A stretch of DNA of 5,500 nt from Bifidobacterium breve (GTDB lineage Bacteria; Actinomycetota; Acidimicrobiia; IMCC26256; PALSA-555): contig CAMDCC010000213.1 in NCBI GenBank assembly GCA_945889545.1, positions 1 through 5,500 of the forward strand. The letters are read 5' to 3'. The position numbers and the translations under genes are program-made. This document shows, one piece after another, positions 1 through 5,500 of this stretch (positions within the stretch are counted from its first letter, which is position 1; the number at the start of each line of letters is the position of its first letter). A model generated the notes under the pieces. It made no database searches and was not told where the DNA came from. It saw nothing but the letters and a program-made list of their open reading frames with translations.

Positions 1-291
1 CGCACCATGCTTGCAGCCGTGGTGGCGAGCGGTACCGGGACCAAAGCACAGATTCCTGGATACGACGTCGGCGGCAAGACCGGAACTGCGCGCAAGCCGC
101 CGTACGACACACCGCCCTACAAGTACGTCGCGTCTTTTGCCGGATTCGCGCCCGTCAACTCCCCGCGGCTTGCCGCGATCGTCGTGCTCGACGAGCCGAG
201 CAACAACTACACCGGTGGTCAAGTGGCCGCGCCGGTCTTCGCTCGGATCATGCAGTACGCGCTCGCAGTCAAGCACGTGCCGTCGGGCTGA
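1..291 (+). CDS. ftsI: FtsI / class B penicillin-binding protein, C-terminal fragment (5' end outside window)
   Basis: This is the last 96 residues of the septum-specific D,D-transpeptidase, which cross-links peptidoglycan stem peptides on the outer face of the membrane during division. The reading frame is open from base 1 and ends with TGA at 289-291; the true start lies upstream, so the ATG at 7 is an internal Met. The diagnostic element is the third penicillin-binding motif, KTGTA, at bases 76-90, preceded by YDVGG. After it come a SFAGFAPV strand and AAIVVLDEP, typical of the transpeptidase fold, and then the GGQVAAPVFARIM segment common at FtsI C-termini. The catalytic SxxK and SxN motifs must lie upstream and cannot be checked. 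The protein ends about 68 residues after KTG, so it has no PASTA repeats. Its position directly before murE is the usual ftsI place in dcw clusters and argues for FtsI over another class B PBP. Confidence 0.93.
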   Translation, partial: RTMLAAVVASGTGTKAQIPGYDVGGKTGTARKPPYDTPPYKYVASFAGFAPVNSPRLAAIVVLDEPSNNYTGGQVAAPVFARIMQYALAVKHVPSG

Positions 292-302
292 ACTCTCATG
301 GC

Positions 303-321
303 GACGTTGCGGAGAAACGTC
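303..321 (+). other. Small inverted repeat in the ftsI-murE gap
   Basis: GACGTT at 303-308 is exactly complementary to AACGTC at 316-321, giving a 6-bp stem with a 7-base loop (GCGGAGA). It begins 11 bases after the ftsI stop codon. No T-run follows, so it does not look like an intrinsic terminator. Six paired bases can arise by chance in GC-rich DNA. It is listed because it sits in the only non-coding gap and is followed at once by a stronger inverted repeat. Confidence 0.35.
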
Positions 322-331
322 AGGAGATGGG

Positions 332-355
332 CCGGTACCCTGAACAGGGTTCCGG
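332..355 (+). other. Imperfect 11-bp inverted repeat upstream of murE
   Basis: CCGGTACCCTG at 332-342 pairs with CAGGGTTCCGG at 345-355, with one T/T mismatch (336 against 351) and a two-base centre. As RNA it would fold with a four-base loop (GAAC) once the innermost pair opens. The arm ends six bases before the murE ribosome binding site. There is no following U-tract. It could be an RNA hairpin that affects processing or translation, or a DNA operator-like palindrome; the sequence alone does not decide between these. Confidence 0.4.
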
Positions 356-360
356 GGGCG

Positions 361-368
361 AGGAGGAG
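361..368 (+). promoter_or_regulatory. Shine-Dalgarno sequence for murE
   Basis: AGGAGGAG is a near-perfect Shine-Dalgarno sequence, 12 bases before the GTG at 381. The spacing is slightly long but usable. It supports GTG 381 as the murE start. The alternative ATG at 327 has an AGGAG directly abutting it (322-326, no spacer) or a GGAG 12 bases away (311-314), both less convincing. Confidence 0.6.
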
Positions 369-380
369 AGGACCGAGCGC

Positions 381-1886
381 GTGCAGCTGAAGGAGCTCCT
401 CGACGGAGTCGACGTGCTCGCGCTGCGAGGCGACGCCACGGTGGAGATCGCCGCGTTGACACACGACAGCCGCCGGGTTGGACCCGGCGCCTGCTTCGCG
501 TGCGTTCCGGGCGCAACGACTGATGGCCACGCGTACGCGGGTGACGCAGTTGCGGCCGGCGCGGTTGCGCTACTCGTGGAACGAGAGCTCGACCAGGGTG
601 TCGCAGAAGCCGAGCTCAAGAGTGTGCGCCACGCGCTGGGTCCGGTCGCCGCGCGGCTGTATGGCGACCCGTCACGGTCGATGCGCTGCCTCGGCGTCAC
701 CGGGACCAATGCCAAGACGACGACCACCTATTTGCTCGAAGCCGTTGCCCGCGCTTCGGGGGAGCGGGTCGGCGTCGTCGGCACCACCGGCGCGCGGGTG
801 GACGGGAAACCGATCCCGCTGGATCACACCACGCCCGAAGCCCCCGAGCTTCAAGAGCTGCTCGCCCGGATGCGCGATGCATCGGTGACGACGGTTGCCA
901 TGGAGGTGTCGTCGCACGCGCTCGAACAGCATCGAGTCGATGGCACCTGGTTCGCCGCGGTTGGCTTCACGAACCTGAGTCACGACCATCTCGACTACCA
1001 CGGCACGCTGGAGTCCTATTTCGAGGCGAAGGCCAGCCTGTTCCGGCGTGACCGCACCGCGGCAGCGGCGATCGGCATTGATGATGCCCATGGCCGTGCG
1101 CTGTTGAGCCGTGTGCGGGGCGACGGCCTGCCCGTGATCACGTTCGGGCTCGACGCCAGCGATGCCGACGTGGTCGCCGACGACGTCGACCTCGACCGTG
1201 ACGGGGCTCGCTTCACCCTTCGCGACCGGCGTTCCGACGCCTCGGCACCGGTCGAGCTCACGCTGCTCGGGCGATTCAACGTGTCGAACGCGCTCGCCGC
1301 GGCCGCCGTTGCGCTCGCCGCCGACTTCGATCTCGCGACGGTGGCGGACGGTCTCTCCACCACGATCGTCGTGCCGGGGCGCTTCGAGCCCGTCGATCTG
1401 GGTCAGCCCTTCACCGTTGTCGTCGACTACGCCCACACCCCAGACGCGCTCACGACGGCTCTCCAAGCGGCGCGCGCACTGGCTGGCACCAACCGGGTGA
1501 TCGTGGTCTTCGGATGTGGTGGCGCTCGTGACCGGGAGAAGCGGCCGCTGATGGGACGCGCCGCTGCCGCGGGTGCCGACATCGTGGTGCTGACGACCGA
1601 CAACCCGCGCAACGAGGATCCCGCGGCGATAGCCGATCAAGTGCTCGAGGGTCTCCGCGATGCCCAGTCTCGCGATGCCCAGTCCCGCGGTGCCCGGTCG
1701 GAAGTTGTGCTCGAACCCGACCGTCGCCTTGCGATTCGGCGGGCGATCGTCGAGGCGCGCCCGGGTGACGTCGTCGTCATCGCAGGCAAGGGACACGAGG
1801 TCGAGCAGATCTCGGGCAATGTGCGCGTGCCGTTCGAAGATCGAGCGGTCGCGCGCGACGAGCTCGGAGCACGCGCATGGAGCTGA
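381..1886 (+). CDS. murE: MurE, UDP-MurNAc-L-Ala-D-Glu:meso-diaminopimelate ligase
   Basis: Cytoplasmic ATP-dependent ligase that adds meso-diaminopimelate to UDP-MurNAc-L-Ala-D-Glu. From the GTG start it has 501 residues, close to E. coli MurE (495). Visible motifs are: N-terminal THDSR (27-31); P-loop GVTGTNAKTTT (105-115); substrate loop HTTPEA (149-154); EVSSHALEQHR (175-185); DHLDYHG (202-208); the Lys expected to be carbamylated, in FEAK (K217); DYAHTPD in the C-terminal domain (349-355); DNPRNEDP (407-414); and GKGHE (469-473). In this family DNPR marks meso-DAP rather than L-Lys specificity. Two features are odd: Ala replaces the usual Gly before the P-loop Lys, and a 15-bp tandem repeat expands the loop between DNPR and GKGHE. 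GTG 381 was chosen because of the strong Shine-Dalgarno sequence and because the 18 residues added by ATG 327 are polar, Gly/Glu/Arg-rich and not family-like. The 3' end overlaps murF by 10 bases. Confidence 0.96.
   Translation: MQLKELLDGVDVLALRGDATVEIAALTHDSRRVGPGACFACVPGATTDGHAYAGDAVAAGAVALLVERELDQGVAEAELKSVRHALGPVAARLYGDPSRSMRCLGVTGTNAKTTTTYLLEAVARASGERVGVVGTTGARVDGKPIPLDHTTPEAPELQELLARMRDASVTTVAMEVSSHALEQHRVDGTWFAAVGFTNLSHDHLDYHGTLESYFEAKASLFRRDRTAAAAIGIDDAHGRALLSRVRGDGLPVITFGLDASDADVVADDVDLDRDGARFTLRDRRSDASAPVELTLLGRFNVSNALAAAAVALAADFDLATVADGLSTTIVVPGRFEPVDLGQPFTVVVDYAHTPDALTTALQAARALAGTNRVIVVFGCGGARDREKRPLMGRAAAAGADIVVLTTDNPRNEDPAAIADQVLEGLRDAQSRDAQSRGARSEVVLEPDRRLAIRRAIVEARPGDVVVIAGKGHEVEQISGNVRVPFEDRAVARDELGARAWS
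1656..1700 (+). repeat. Three-copy 15-bp tandem repeat inside murE
   Basis: Three adjacent in-frame 15-base units lie at 1656-1670, 1671-1685 and 1686-1700. Units 1 and 2 differ at one base, in the last position; unit 3 differs from unit 2 at three. They encode RDAQS, RDAQS and RGARS. The repeat lies between the DNPR and GKGHE motifs of MurE, in a region that is a variable helix/loop in the family. It keeps the reading frame and looks like slippage or duplication followed by drift. Confidence 0.85.
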
Positions 1887-3256
1887 CCGCAGGCGACATC
1901 GCGTTGGCCACCCGAGGCGAGCTGGTGGGTCCAGCCGATGTAATCGCCACGTCCATGACGATCGATTCGCGCGTGTTACTCCCCGGTGCCGGCTTTGTGG
2001 CATTGCGGGGTCAACGCGATGGCCATGACTTCGTTGCCGACGCCTTCGAGCGCGGCGCGTCGCTCGCAGTCACGGTGGTTCCGTTTGAAGCACCGGTATC
2101 CGGGGCGACGCTCATTCGCGTCAGCGACACGATGCAAGCGCTGAGCGATCTGGCGCGCCTCACTCGCTCTCGCCTGCGTGACGCGACGGTCGTAGGAATC
2201 ACCGGTTCGGCCGGAAAGACCGCGACCAAGGACCTCACTGCGGCTGCGTTGGCCCGTACCCGTCGTGTTCATGCCAGCCCGTCGTCGTTCAACAACGAGG
2301 CGGGGGTGCCGCTCACGCTCATCGGCGCGCCGGGCGACGTCGAAGTGGTCGTGGTCGAGATGGGTGCGCGCTTCAAGGGGAACATCGGCGATCTTGCAGC
2401 GATCGCCGAACCGCAGGTGGGCGTCATCACCCACGTCGGCCTGGCCCACGCGGAGCACCTCGGCGGCCGTGAAGGAATTGCCCGGGTCAAGGGCGAGCTC
2501 CTCGAGGCGTTGCCGGCCGATGGTTTGGCGGTGCTCAACGACGAGTGCGACGCCACCGGTGCGCTCGCACAACGCACCGCGGCGCGCGTGATCCGCGTCG
2601 GGCGCAAGGCGAGCAGCGACGTGCGCGCGGCGGATGTCACGCTCGACGCCGAGCTCCGGCCCAGCTTCGTGCTCGAGAGTGCGTGGGGAACGGCGCCGGT
2701 CACCCTCGCGGTGCGCGGAGAGCACCAGGTCGAGAATGCGCTCGAAGCTGCGGCGGTTGCACTGGAGCTCGGAGTGCCGCTGGATGCAGTTGTCGCTGGG
2801 TTGGCCGACGCCCGCACCGCGACACGACGGATGGATCTGGTGCGCACGGCGGGTGGCGTGCTCGTGATCAACGATGCCTACAACTCGAGTCCTACCTCGG
2901 CCGCCGCCGCGGTCCGCTCGCTCGCTCGTCTTGACGTTCCCGGTCGACGGATCGCCGTGCTGGGCGAGATGCTCGAACTTGGTGCTCAGTCCGACGCGGA
3001 GCATGAGGCGATCGGCGCGCTCGCCGCGAGCAGTGGCATCGACCTGCTGATCGCGGTCGGTCACCAGTCGGATCGACTTGCGGCCGGCGCCCGAGGCGGC
3101 CGCGTATCGGTGCTCACCGTCGCCGATCCTGACGACGCGCTGGCGGTCGTCGTGAGCGAGGTGCACGCCGGCGACGCGGTGCTGGTCAAAGCCAGCCGCG
3201 CGGTCGGACTGGAGCGCGTCGCAGAGTCACTGACGGATGGAGAGGGCGCGCCGTGA
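1877..3256 (+). CDS. murF: MurF, UDP-MurNAc-tripeptide:D-Ala-D-Ala ligase
   Basis: Cytoplasmic ATP-dependent ligase that adds the D-Ala-D-Ala dipeptide to UDP-MurNAc-tripeptide, completing the pentapeptide precursor. It has 459 residues, normal for the family (E. coli 452). Motifs in order: DSR and FVALRGQRDGHDF in the N-terminal UDP-binding domain (about 30-52); P-loop GITGSAGKTATKD (107-119), with the canonical GK retained; NNEAGVPLTL (139-148); EMGA (161-164); HVGLAHAEHLG (about 176-186); INDAYNSSPTS (331-341), where YNANP is usual; GEMLELG with a following His (363-376); and LVKASR (436-441). The ATG start lies within the last codons of murE, 7 bases after GGAG at 1866-1869; its stop overlaps the mraY GTG. 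This arrangement suggests translational coupling on both sides. No alternative function is likely. Confidence 0.97.
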   Translation: MELTAGDIALATRGELVGPADVIATSMTIDSRVLLPGAGFVALRGQRDGHDFVADAFERGASLAVTVVPFEAPVSGATLIRVSDTMQALSDLARLTRSRLRDATVVGITGSAGKTATKDLTAAALARTRRVHASPSSFNNEAGVPLTLIGAPGDVEVVVVEMGARFKGNIGDLAAIAEPQVGVITHVGLAHAEHLGGREGIARVKGELLEALPADGLAVLNDECDATGALAQRTAARVIRVGRKASSDVRAADVTLDAELRPSFVLESAWGTAPVTLAVRGEHQVENALEAAAVALELGVPLDAVVAGLADARTATRRMDLVRTAGGVLVINDAYNSSPTSAAAAVRSLARLDVPGRRIAVLGEMLELGAQSDAEHEAIGALAASSGIDLLIAVGHQSDRLAAGARGGRVSVLTVADPDDALAVVVSEVHAGDAVLVKASRAVGLERVAESLTDGEGAP

Positions 3257-4299
3257 TCGCGCTGCTGATCGCCGTGGCCGTGGCCTTCGCAACCACCGTG
3301 TTCGGCACGCCGATTCTGATCCGAGTGTTGCGGAAGCGGGGGATCGGTCAGCTCATTCGCGACGACGGTCCGTTCACACATCCCCACGCGGGCAAGGCAG
3401 GGACACCGACGATGGGTGGCATCGCCATCGTCGCCGGTGTGACGCTGGGGTACGCGGTCGCGCACGTTCGCAGTGAGCAGATCAAGTTTGCGCGCACCGG
3501 GCTCTCGCTCATGTTCTTGATCGTCGGCATTGCCCTCGTTGGGTTCATCGACGACTACCTCGCCGTTCGACGCGGTCGAAACCTTGGACTCCGCAAACGG
3601 GGCAAGGCCTCGGGCGAGTTGGTCGTCGCGAGCGGGTTTGCCTTGCTCGCGCTCGAGTGGATCACGGTGTCCACAAACCTCTCGTTCACCCGCGTGTTCG
3701 ACGTTCACCTTGGTTCCACGCTGTGGTTCGCCTTCGCACTCTTTGTGATCTTCGGCAGCTGCAACGCGGTGAACCTGACCGATGGGCTCGATGGGCTCGC
3801 GGCGGGGGCGGCCACGTTGACCTTCGGCGCGTTCATGGTCATCTGCTTCTGGCAGTTCCGGCATCCCAGCTTCTACGGCGTCGAGCCGGCGTCCACGATC
3901 GACATGGCGGTGATCGCCGCTGCGCTCACGGGTGCGTGCGCCGGGTTCTTGTGGTGGAACGCCGCACCGGCACGCATCTTCATGGGCGACACCGGGTCAC
4001 TGGCGATCGGTGGAGCGATGGCAGGCCTCGCGCTGCTCTCCAACGTCATCTTGCTCCTCCCGATCCTGGGCGGCCTCTACGTCATCGAGACGGTCAGCGT
4101 GATCGTGCAGGTGATCTCGTTCCGCGGCTTCCATCGCCGCGCCTTCCGAATGGCTCCGATCCATCATCACTTCGAGGTGGTCGGTTGGCCCGAGTTCACG
4201 GTCATCGTGCGCTTCTGGCTGTTCGCCGGCGTGTGCGTCGCCCTCGCGCTCGGCTTGTTCTACGCCGACTTCATCCGCCTCCCTGGAGCCATTGACTGA
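3253..4299 (+). CDS. mraY: MraY, phospho-MurNAc-pentapeptide translocase (lipid I synthase)
   Basis: Integral membrane enzyme that transfers phospho-MurNAc-pentapeptide from the UDP precursor to undecaprenyl phosphate, making lipid I and releasing UMP. It has 348 residues, close to the usual 320-360, and about ten hydrophobic segments spread from residue 1 to about 338. Family hallmarks: GTPTMGG (50-56); the Mg-binding Asp pair in FIDDY (D100, D101); the signature NAVNLTDGLDGLA (171-183); GDTGSL with D246; and APIHHHFE with the His triplet (304-306). The start is GTG at 3253, which overlaps the murF stop as GTGA; GGAGAGG at 3239-3245 is a well-placed ribosome binding site. The next in-frame Met (54) would remove the first membrane helix, so GTG is preferred. 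All catalytic residues I can recognise are intact. Confidence 0.97.
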   Translation: MIALLIAVAVAFATTVFGTPILIRVLRKRGIGQLIRDDGPFTHPHAGKAGTPTMGGIAIVAGVTLGYAVAHVRSEQIKFARTGLSLMFLIVGIALVGFIDDYLAVRRGRNLGLRKRGKASGELVVASGFALLALEWITVSTNLSFTRVFDVHLGSTLWFAFALFVIFGSCNAVNLTDGLDGLAAGAATLTFGAFMVICFWQFRHPSFYGVEPASTIDMAVIAAALTGACAGFLWWNAAPARIFMGDTGSLAIGGAMAGLALLSNVILLLPILGGLYVIETVSVIVQVISFRGFHRRAFRMAPIHHHFEVVGWPEFTVIVRFWLFAGVCVALALGLFYADFIRLPGAID

Positions 4300-5500
4300 T
4301 GCCAAGAGTGGTGGTCATCGGGCTGGCGGTCACGGGGGATGCGCTCGTGCGCCATCTGACCCGTCGCGGCGATGCCGTGATCGTGCTCGAAGACACGCCG
4401 GGAACCGGACCTGACTACTCGGCGCGCGTGCAGCACGCGCGCGCTGCCGGGGCAGATGTAGTCGAGCGTCCCGGCGCGGCGCGCTCGGGGTCGTTCGGGG
4501 CCGTCGCGGACCTGGTCGTGCCGAGCCCGGGAGTGCCGGAGCGGCACGCGGCGATTGCAGCGGCGCGCCGGGCCAACGTGCCAGTGCGGTCGGAAATCGA
4601 CCTTGCGGCCGAGCTCGCCGGCCGCGACGGTGGCCCCGCGCTTGCTGCCGTGACCGGCACCAATGCGAAGACAACCGTCACCACGCTCACGGCGGCGATG
4701 CTCGTTGCGGCCCGTGTGCGAGCCGTCGCGGCCGGGAACATCGGCCGCCCGCTCCTTGAAGCGGTCGAGGACGACGTCGACGTAGTGGTCGCGGAAGTGT
4801 CTTCGTTCCAACTCAACTTCACGACCGACGCCTTCCGTCCTCGCGCGGCGGCGTTGCTCAACCTTGGAGCCGATCACCTCGATTGGCACCGAACCTTCGA
4901 TGCGTACGCGCGGGCGAAGAGCAACGTGTTTTCTCACCAGCGAGGAGATGACCTCCTCGTCTTCAACGCCGACGACCCGGTCGTCGCCGGCCTCGCGGCC
5001 GAGGCGCGCGGTAGGCGCGTGCCGTTCTCGGTCGCCCCGGGTGCGGCGTCGGGATATCGCGTGCTCGACACCGCAGCGGGTCAGGTGCTGGTGACTTCCG
5101 ACGACGAGGAGATCGTGGCGATCGAAGCACTGCCGCGCCGGACACCGCCCGATGTGGCCAACGCTCTGGCTGCGTCAGCCATGGCGATCGAGCTGGGTGC
5201 CGATCTCGTCTCGGTGGGCAACACCCTCAAGGGATTCAACGGTCTCGCACACCGGATGCAGCTCGTCACCGAGCGCAACGACGTGCGGTACGTCGATGAC
5301 TCCAAGGCCACGAATGTGCATGCCACGATCGCGGCGGTCGGCGCCATGGAGCATGTCGTGTTGTTGGCGGGCGGGCGCAACAAGGGCCTCGATCTGGGTG
5401 AGCTGCGAACGTTGGCGCCGCGACTGCGCGCGGTCGTTGCGATCGGTGAAGCCGCCGATGAGGTTGCCGAGGCGTTCTCGGGGGTCACGCCGGTCGTGGT
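4299..5500 (+). CDS. murD: MurD, UDP-MurNAc-L-alanine:D-glutamate ligase (3' end outside window)
   Basis: Cytoplasmic ligase that adds D-Glu to UDP-MurNAc-L-Ala, the step before MurE. The frame stays open from ATG 4299 to the right edge, showing 400 residues of a protein usually around 440-460 long. Motifs: N-terminal dinucleotide-like VVVIGLAVTG (4-13); SPGVP (76-80); P-loop GTNAKTT (120-126), again with Ala before Lys; GNIGRPL (146-152); EVSSFQL (166-172); NLGADHLDWH (188-197); the Lys expected to be carbamylated, in ARAK (K207); FNGLAHRMQ (313-321); DDSKATN (333-339); and GGRNKGLDL (358-366). DHLDWH, SSFQL and DSKATN separate it from MurC, MurE and MurF. The start overlaps the mraY stop by one base (TGATG), with GGAG at 4285-4288, ten bases upstream. 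The missing part is the end of the C-terminal domain. Confidence 0.96.
   Translation, partial: MPRVVVIGLAVTGDALVRHLTRRGDAVIVLEDTPGTGPDYSARVQHARAAGADVVERPGAARSGSFGAVADLVVPSPGVPERHAAIAAARRANVPVRSEIDLAAELAGRDGGPALAAVTGTNAKTTVTTLTAAMLVAARVRAVAAGNIGRPLLEAVEDDVDVVVAEVSSFQLNFTTDAFRPRAAALLNLGADHLDWHRTFDAYARAKSNVFSHQRGDDLLVFNADDPVVAGLAAEARGRRVPFSVAPGAASGYRVLDTAAGQVLVTSDDEEIVAIEALPRRTPPDVANALAASAMAIELGADLVSVGNTLKGFNGLAHRMQLVTERNDVRYVDDSKATNVHATIAAVGAMEHVVLLAGGRNKGLDLGELRTLAPRLRAVVAIGEAADEVAEAFSGVTPVV
4422..4442 (+). repeat. Perfect 21-base palindrome (10-bp arms) within murD
   Basis: GCGCGCGTGC at 4422-4431 is exactly complementary to GCACGCGCGC at 4433-4442 around a single central A. As RNA it would form a 9-bp, nearly all G/C stem with a CAG loop. 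It falls in murD codons 42-48, in a poorly conserved part of the N-terminal domain. The run of alternating C and G is partly explained by base composition. No function is evident. Confidence 0.6.

Noticed and set aside
307..341. Possible promoter: TTGCGG (307-312) and TACCCT (336-341)
   Set aside because: The spacing between the two elements is 23 bases, too long for a standard promoter, and the -35 match is poor. TACCCT is also part of the inverted repeat.
292..380. Intrinsic terminator after ftsI
   Set aside because: The inverted repeats are not followed by a T-run, and the downstream genes belong to the same cluster, so read-through is expected.
298..390. Possible 30-codon peptide (ATG 298 to TGA 388-390) in the ftsI-murE gap, overlapping the murE start
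   Set aside because: There is no ribosome binding site before ATG 298 and the translation is Arg-rich and featureless. A leader peptide cannot be excluded but has no support.
672..2003. Long open frame on the minus strand (443 codons) opposite murE
   Set aside because: It is antisense to a fully supported MurE. Its translation is rich in Arg, His and Gly with no recognisable domain, as expected from GC-rich codon bias that removes stops on the opposite strand.
1976..3166. Long open frame on the minus strand (396 codons) opposite murF
   Set aside because: Same explanation: a shadow of MurF with low-complexity Arg/His/Asp-rich translation and no family motifs.
3781..3798. Direct repeat GATGGGCTC twice in mraY
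   Set aside because: It encodes the DGLDGL portion of the conserved MraY signature, so protein conservation explains it.
3061..3864. Minus-strand open frame opposite the murF end and mraY
   Set aside because: The translation is charged and repetitive with no recognisable domain, and it lies opposite two clear genes.
4260..4937. Minus-strand open frame opposite murD
   Set aside because: A composition-driven shadow of murD; no domain recognised.
5235..5261. GLAHR in MurD where E. coli has GLPHR
   Set aside because: LAHR forms are familiar in MurD from several phyla, so this is ordinary variation.

Overview
The window is an uninterrupted stretch of the division and cell wall (dcw) gene cluster. 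All genes lie on the + strand in the order ftsI (3' end only) – murE – murF – mraY – murD (3' end missing). I see no mobile element, CRISPR array, tRNA or rRNA, and nothing that looks like a new biological system. This is core peptidoglycan biosynthesis.

Organism: the DNA is strongly GC-rich, with mostly G/C in third codon positions, and it uses GTG starts. MurE carries the DNPR motif of meso-diaminopimelate-adding enzymes. The FtsI C-terminus stops soon after the KTG box and has no PASTA domains. Together these fit a high-GC actinobacterium with meso-DAP peptidoglycan, possibly an uncultured Acidimicrobiia-like lineage. That placement is inference from general appearance, not from a search.

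Layout: positions 1-291 encode the last 96 residues of the septal transpeptidase FtsI. Positions 292-380 form the only real intergenic gap (89 bases). It holds two successive inverted repeats and then a strong purine-rich ribosome binding site for murE. From murE onward the genes are packed tightly: murE/murF overlap by 10 bases, murF/mraY by 4 (GTGA) and mraY/murD by 1 (TGATG). This points to one transcript with translational coupling. murD is open at the right edge, with 400 residues visible.

How the genes work together: MurD adds D-Glu to UDP-MurNAc-L-Ala. MurE then adds meso-DAP, and MurF adds D-Ala-D-Ala, giving UDP-MurNAc-pentapeptide in the cytoplasm. MraY moves phospho-MurNAc-pentapeptide onto undecaprenyl phosphate in the membrane to form lipid I. 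After completion to lipid II and export, FtsI cross-links the peptides at the division septum.

Points worth a second look are modest: an Ala in place of the usual Gly before the P-loop Lys in both MurE and MurD but not MurF; a three-copy 15-bp tandem repeat inside murE; possible RNA structure in the ftsI-murE gap and around the murE start; a perfect 10-bp-arm palindrome inside murD; and a YNSSP variant of the MurF YNANP motif.
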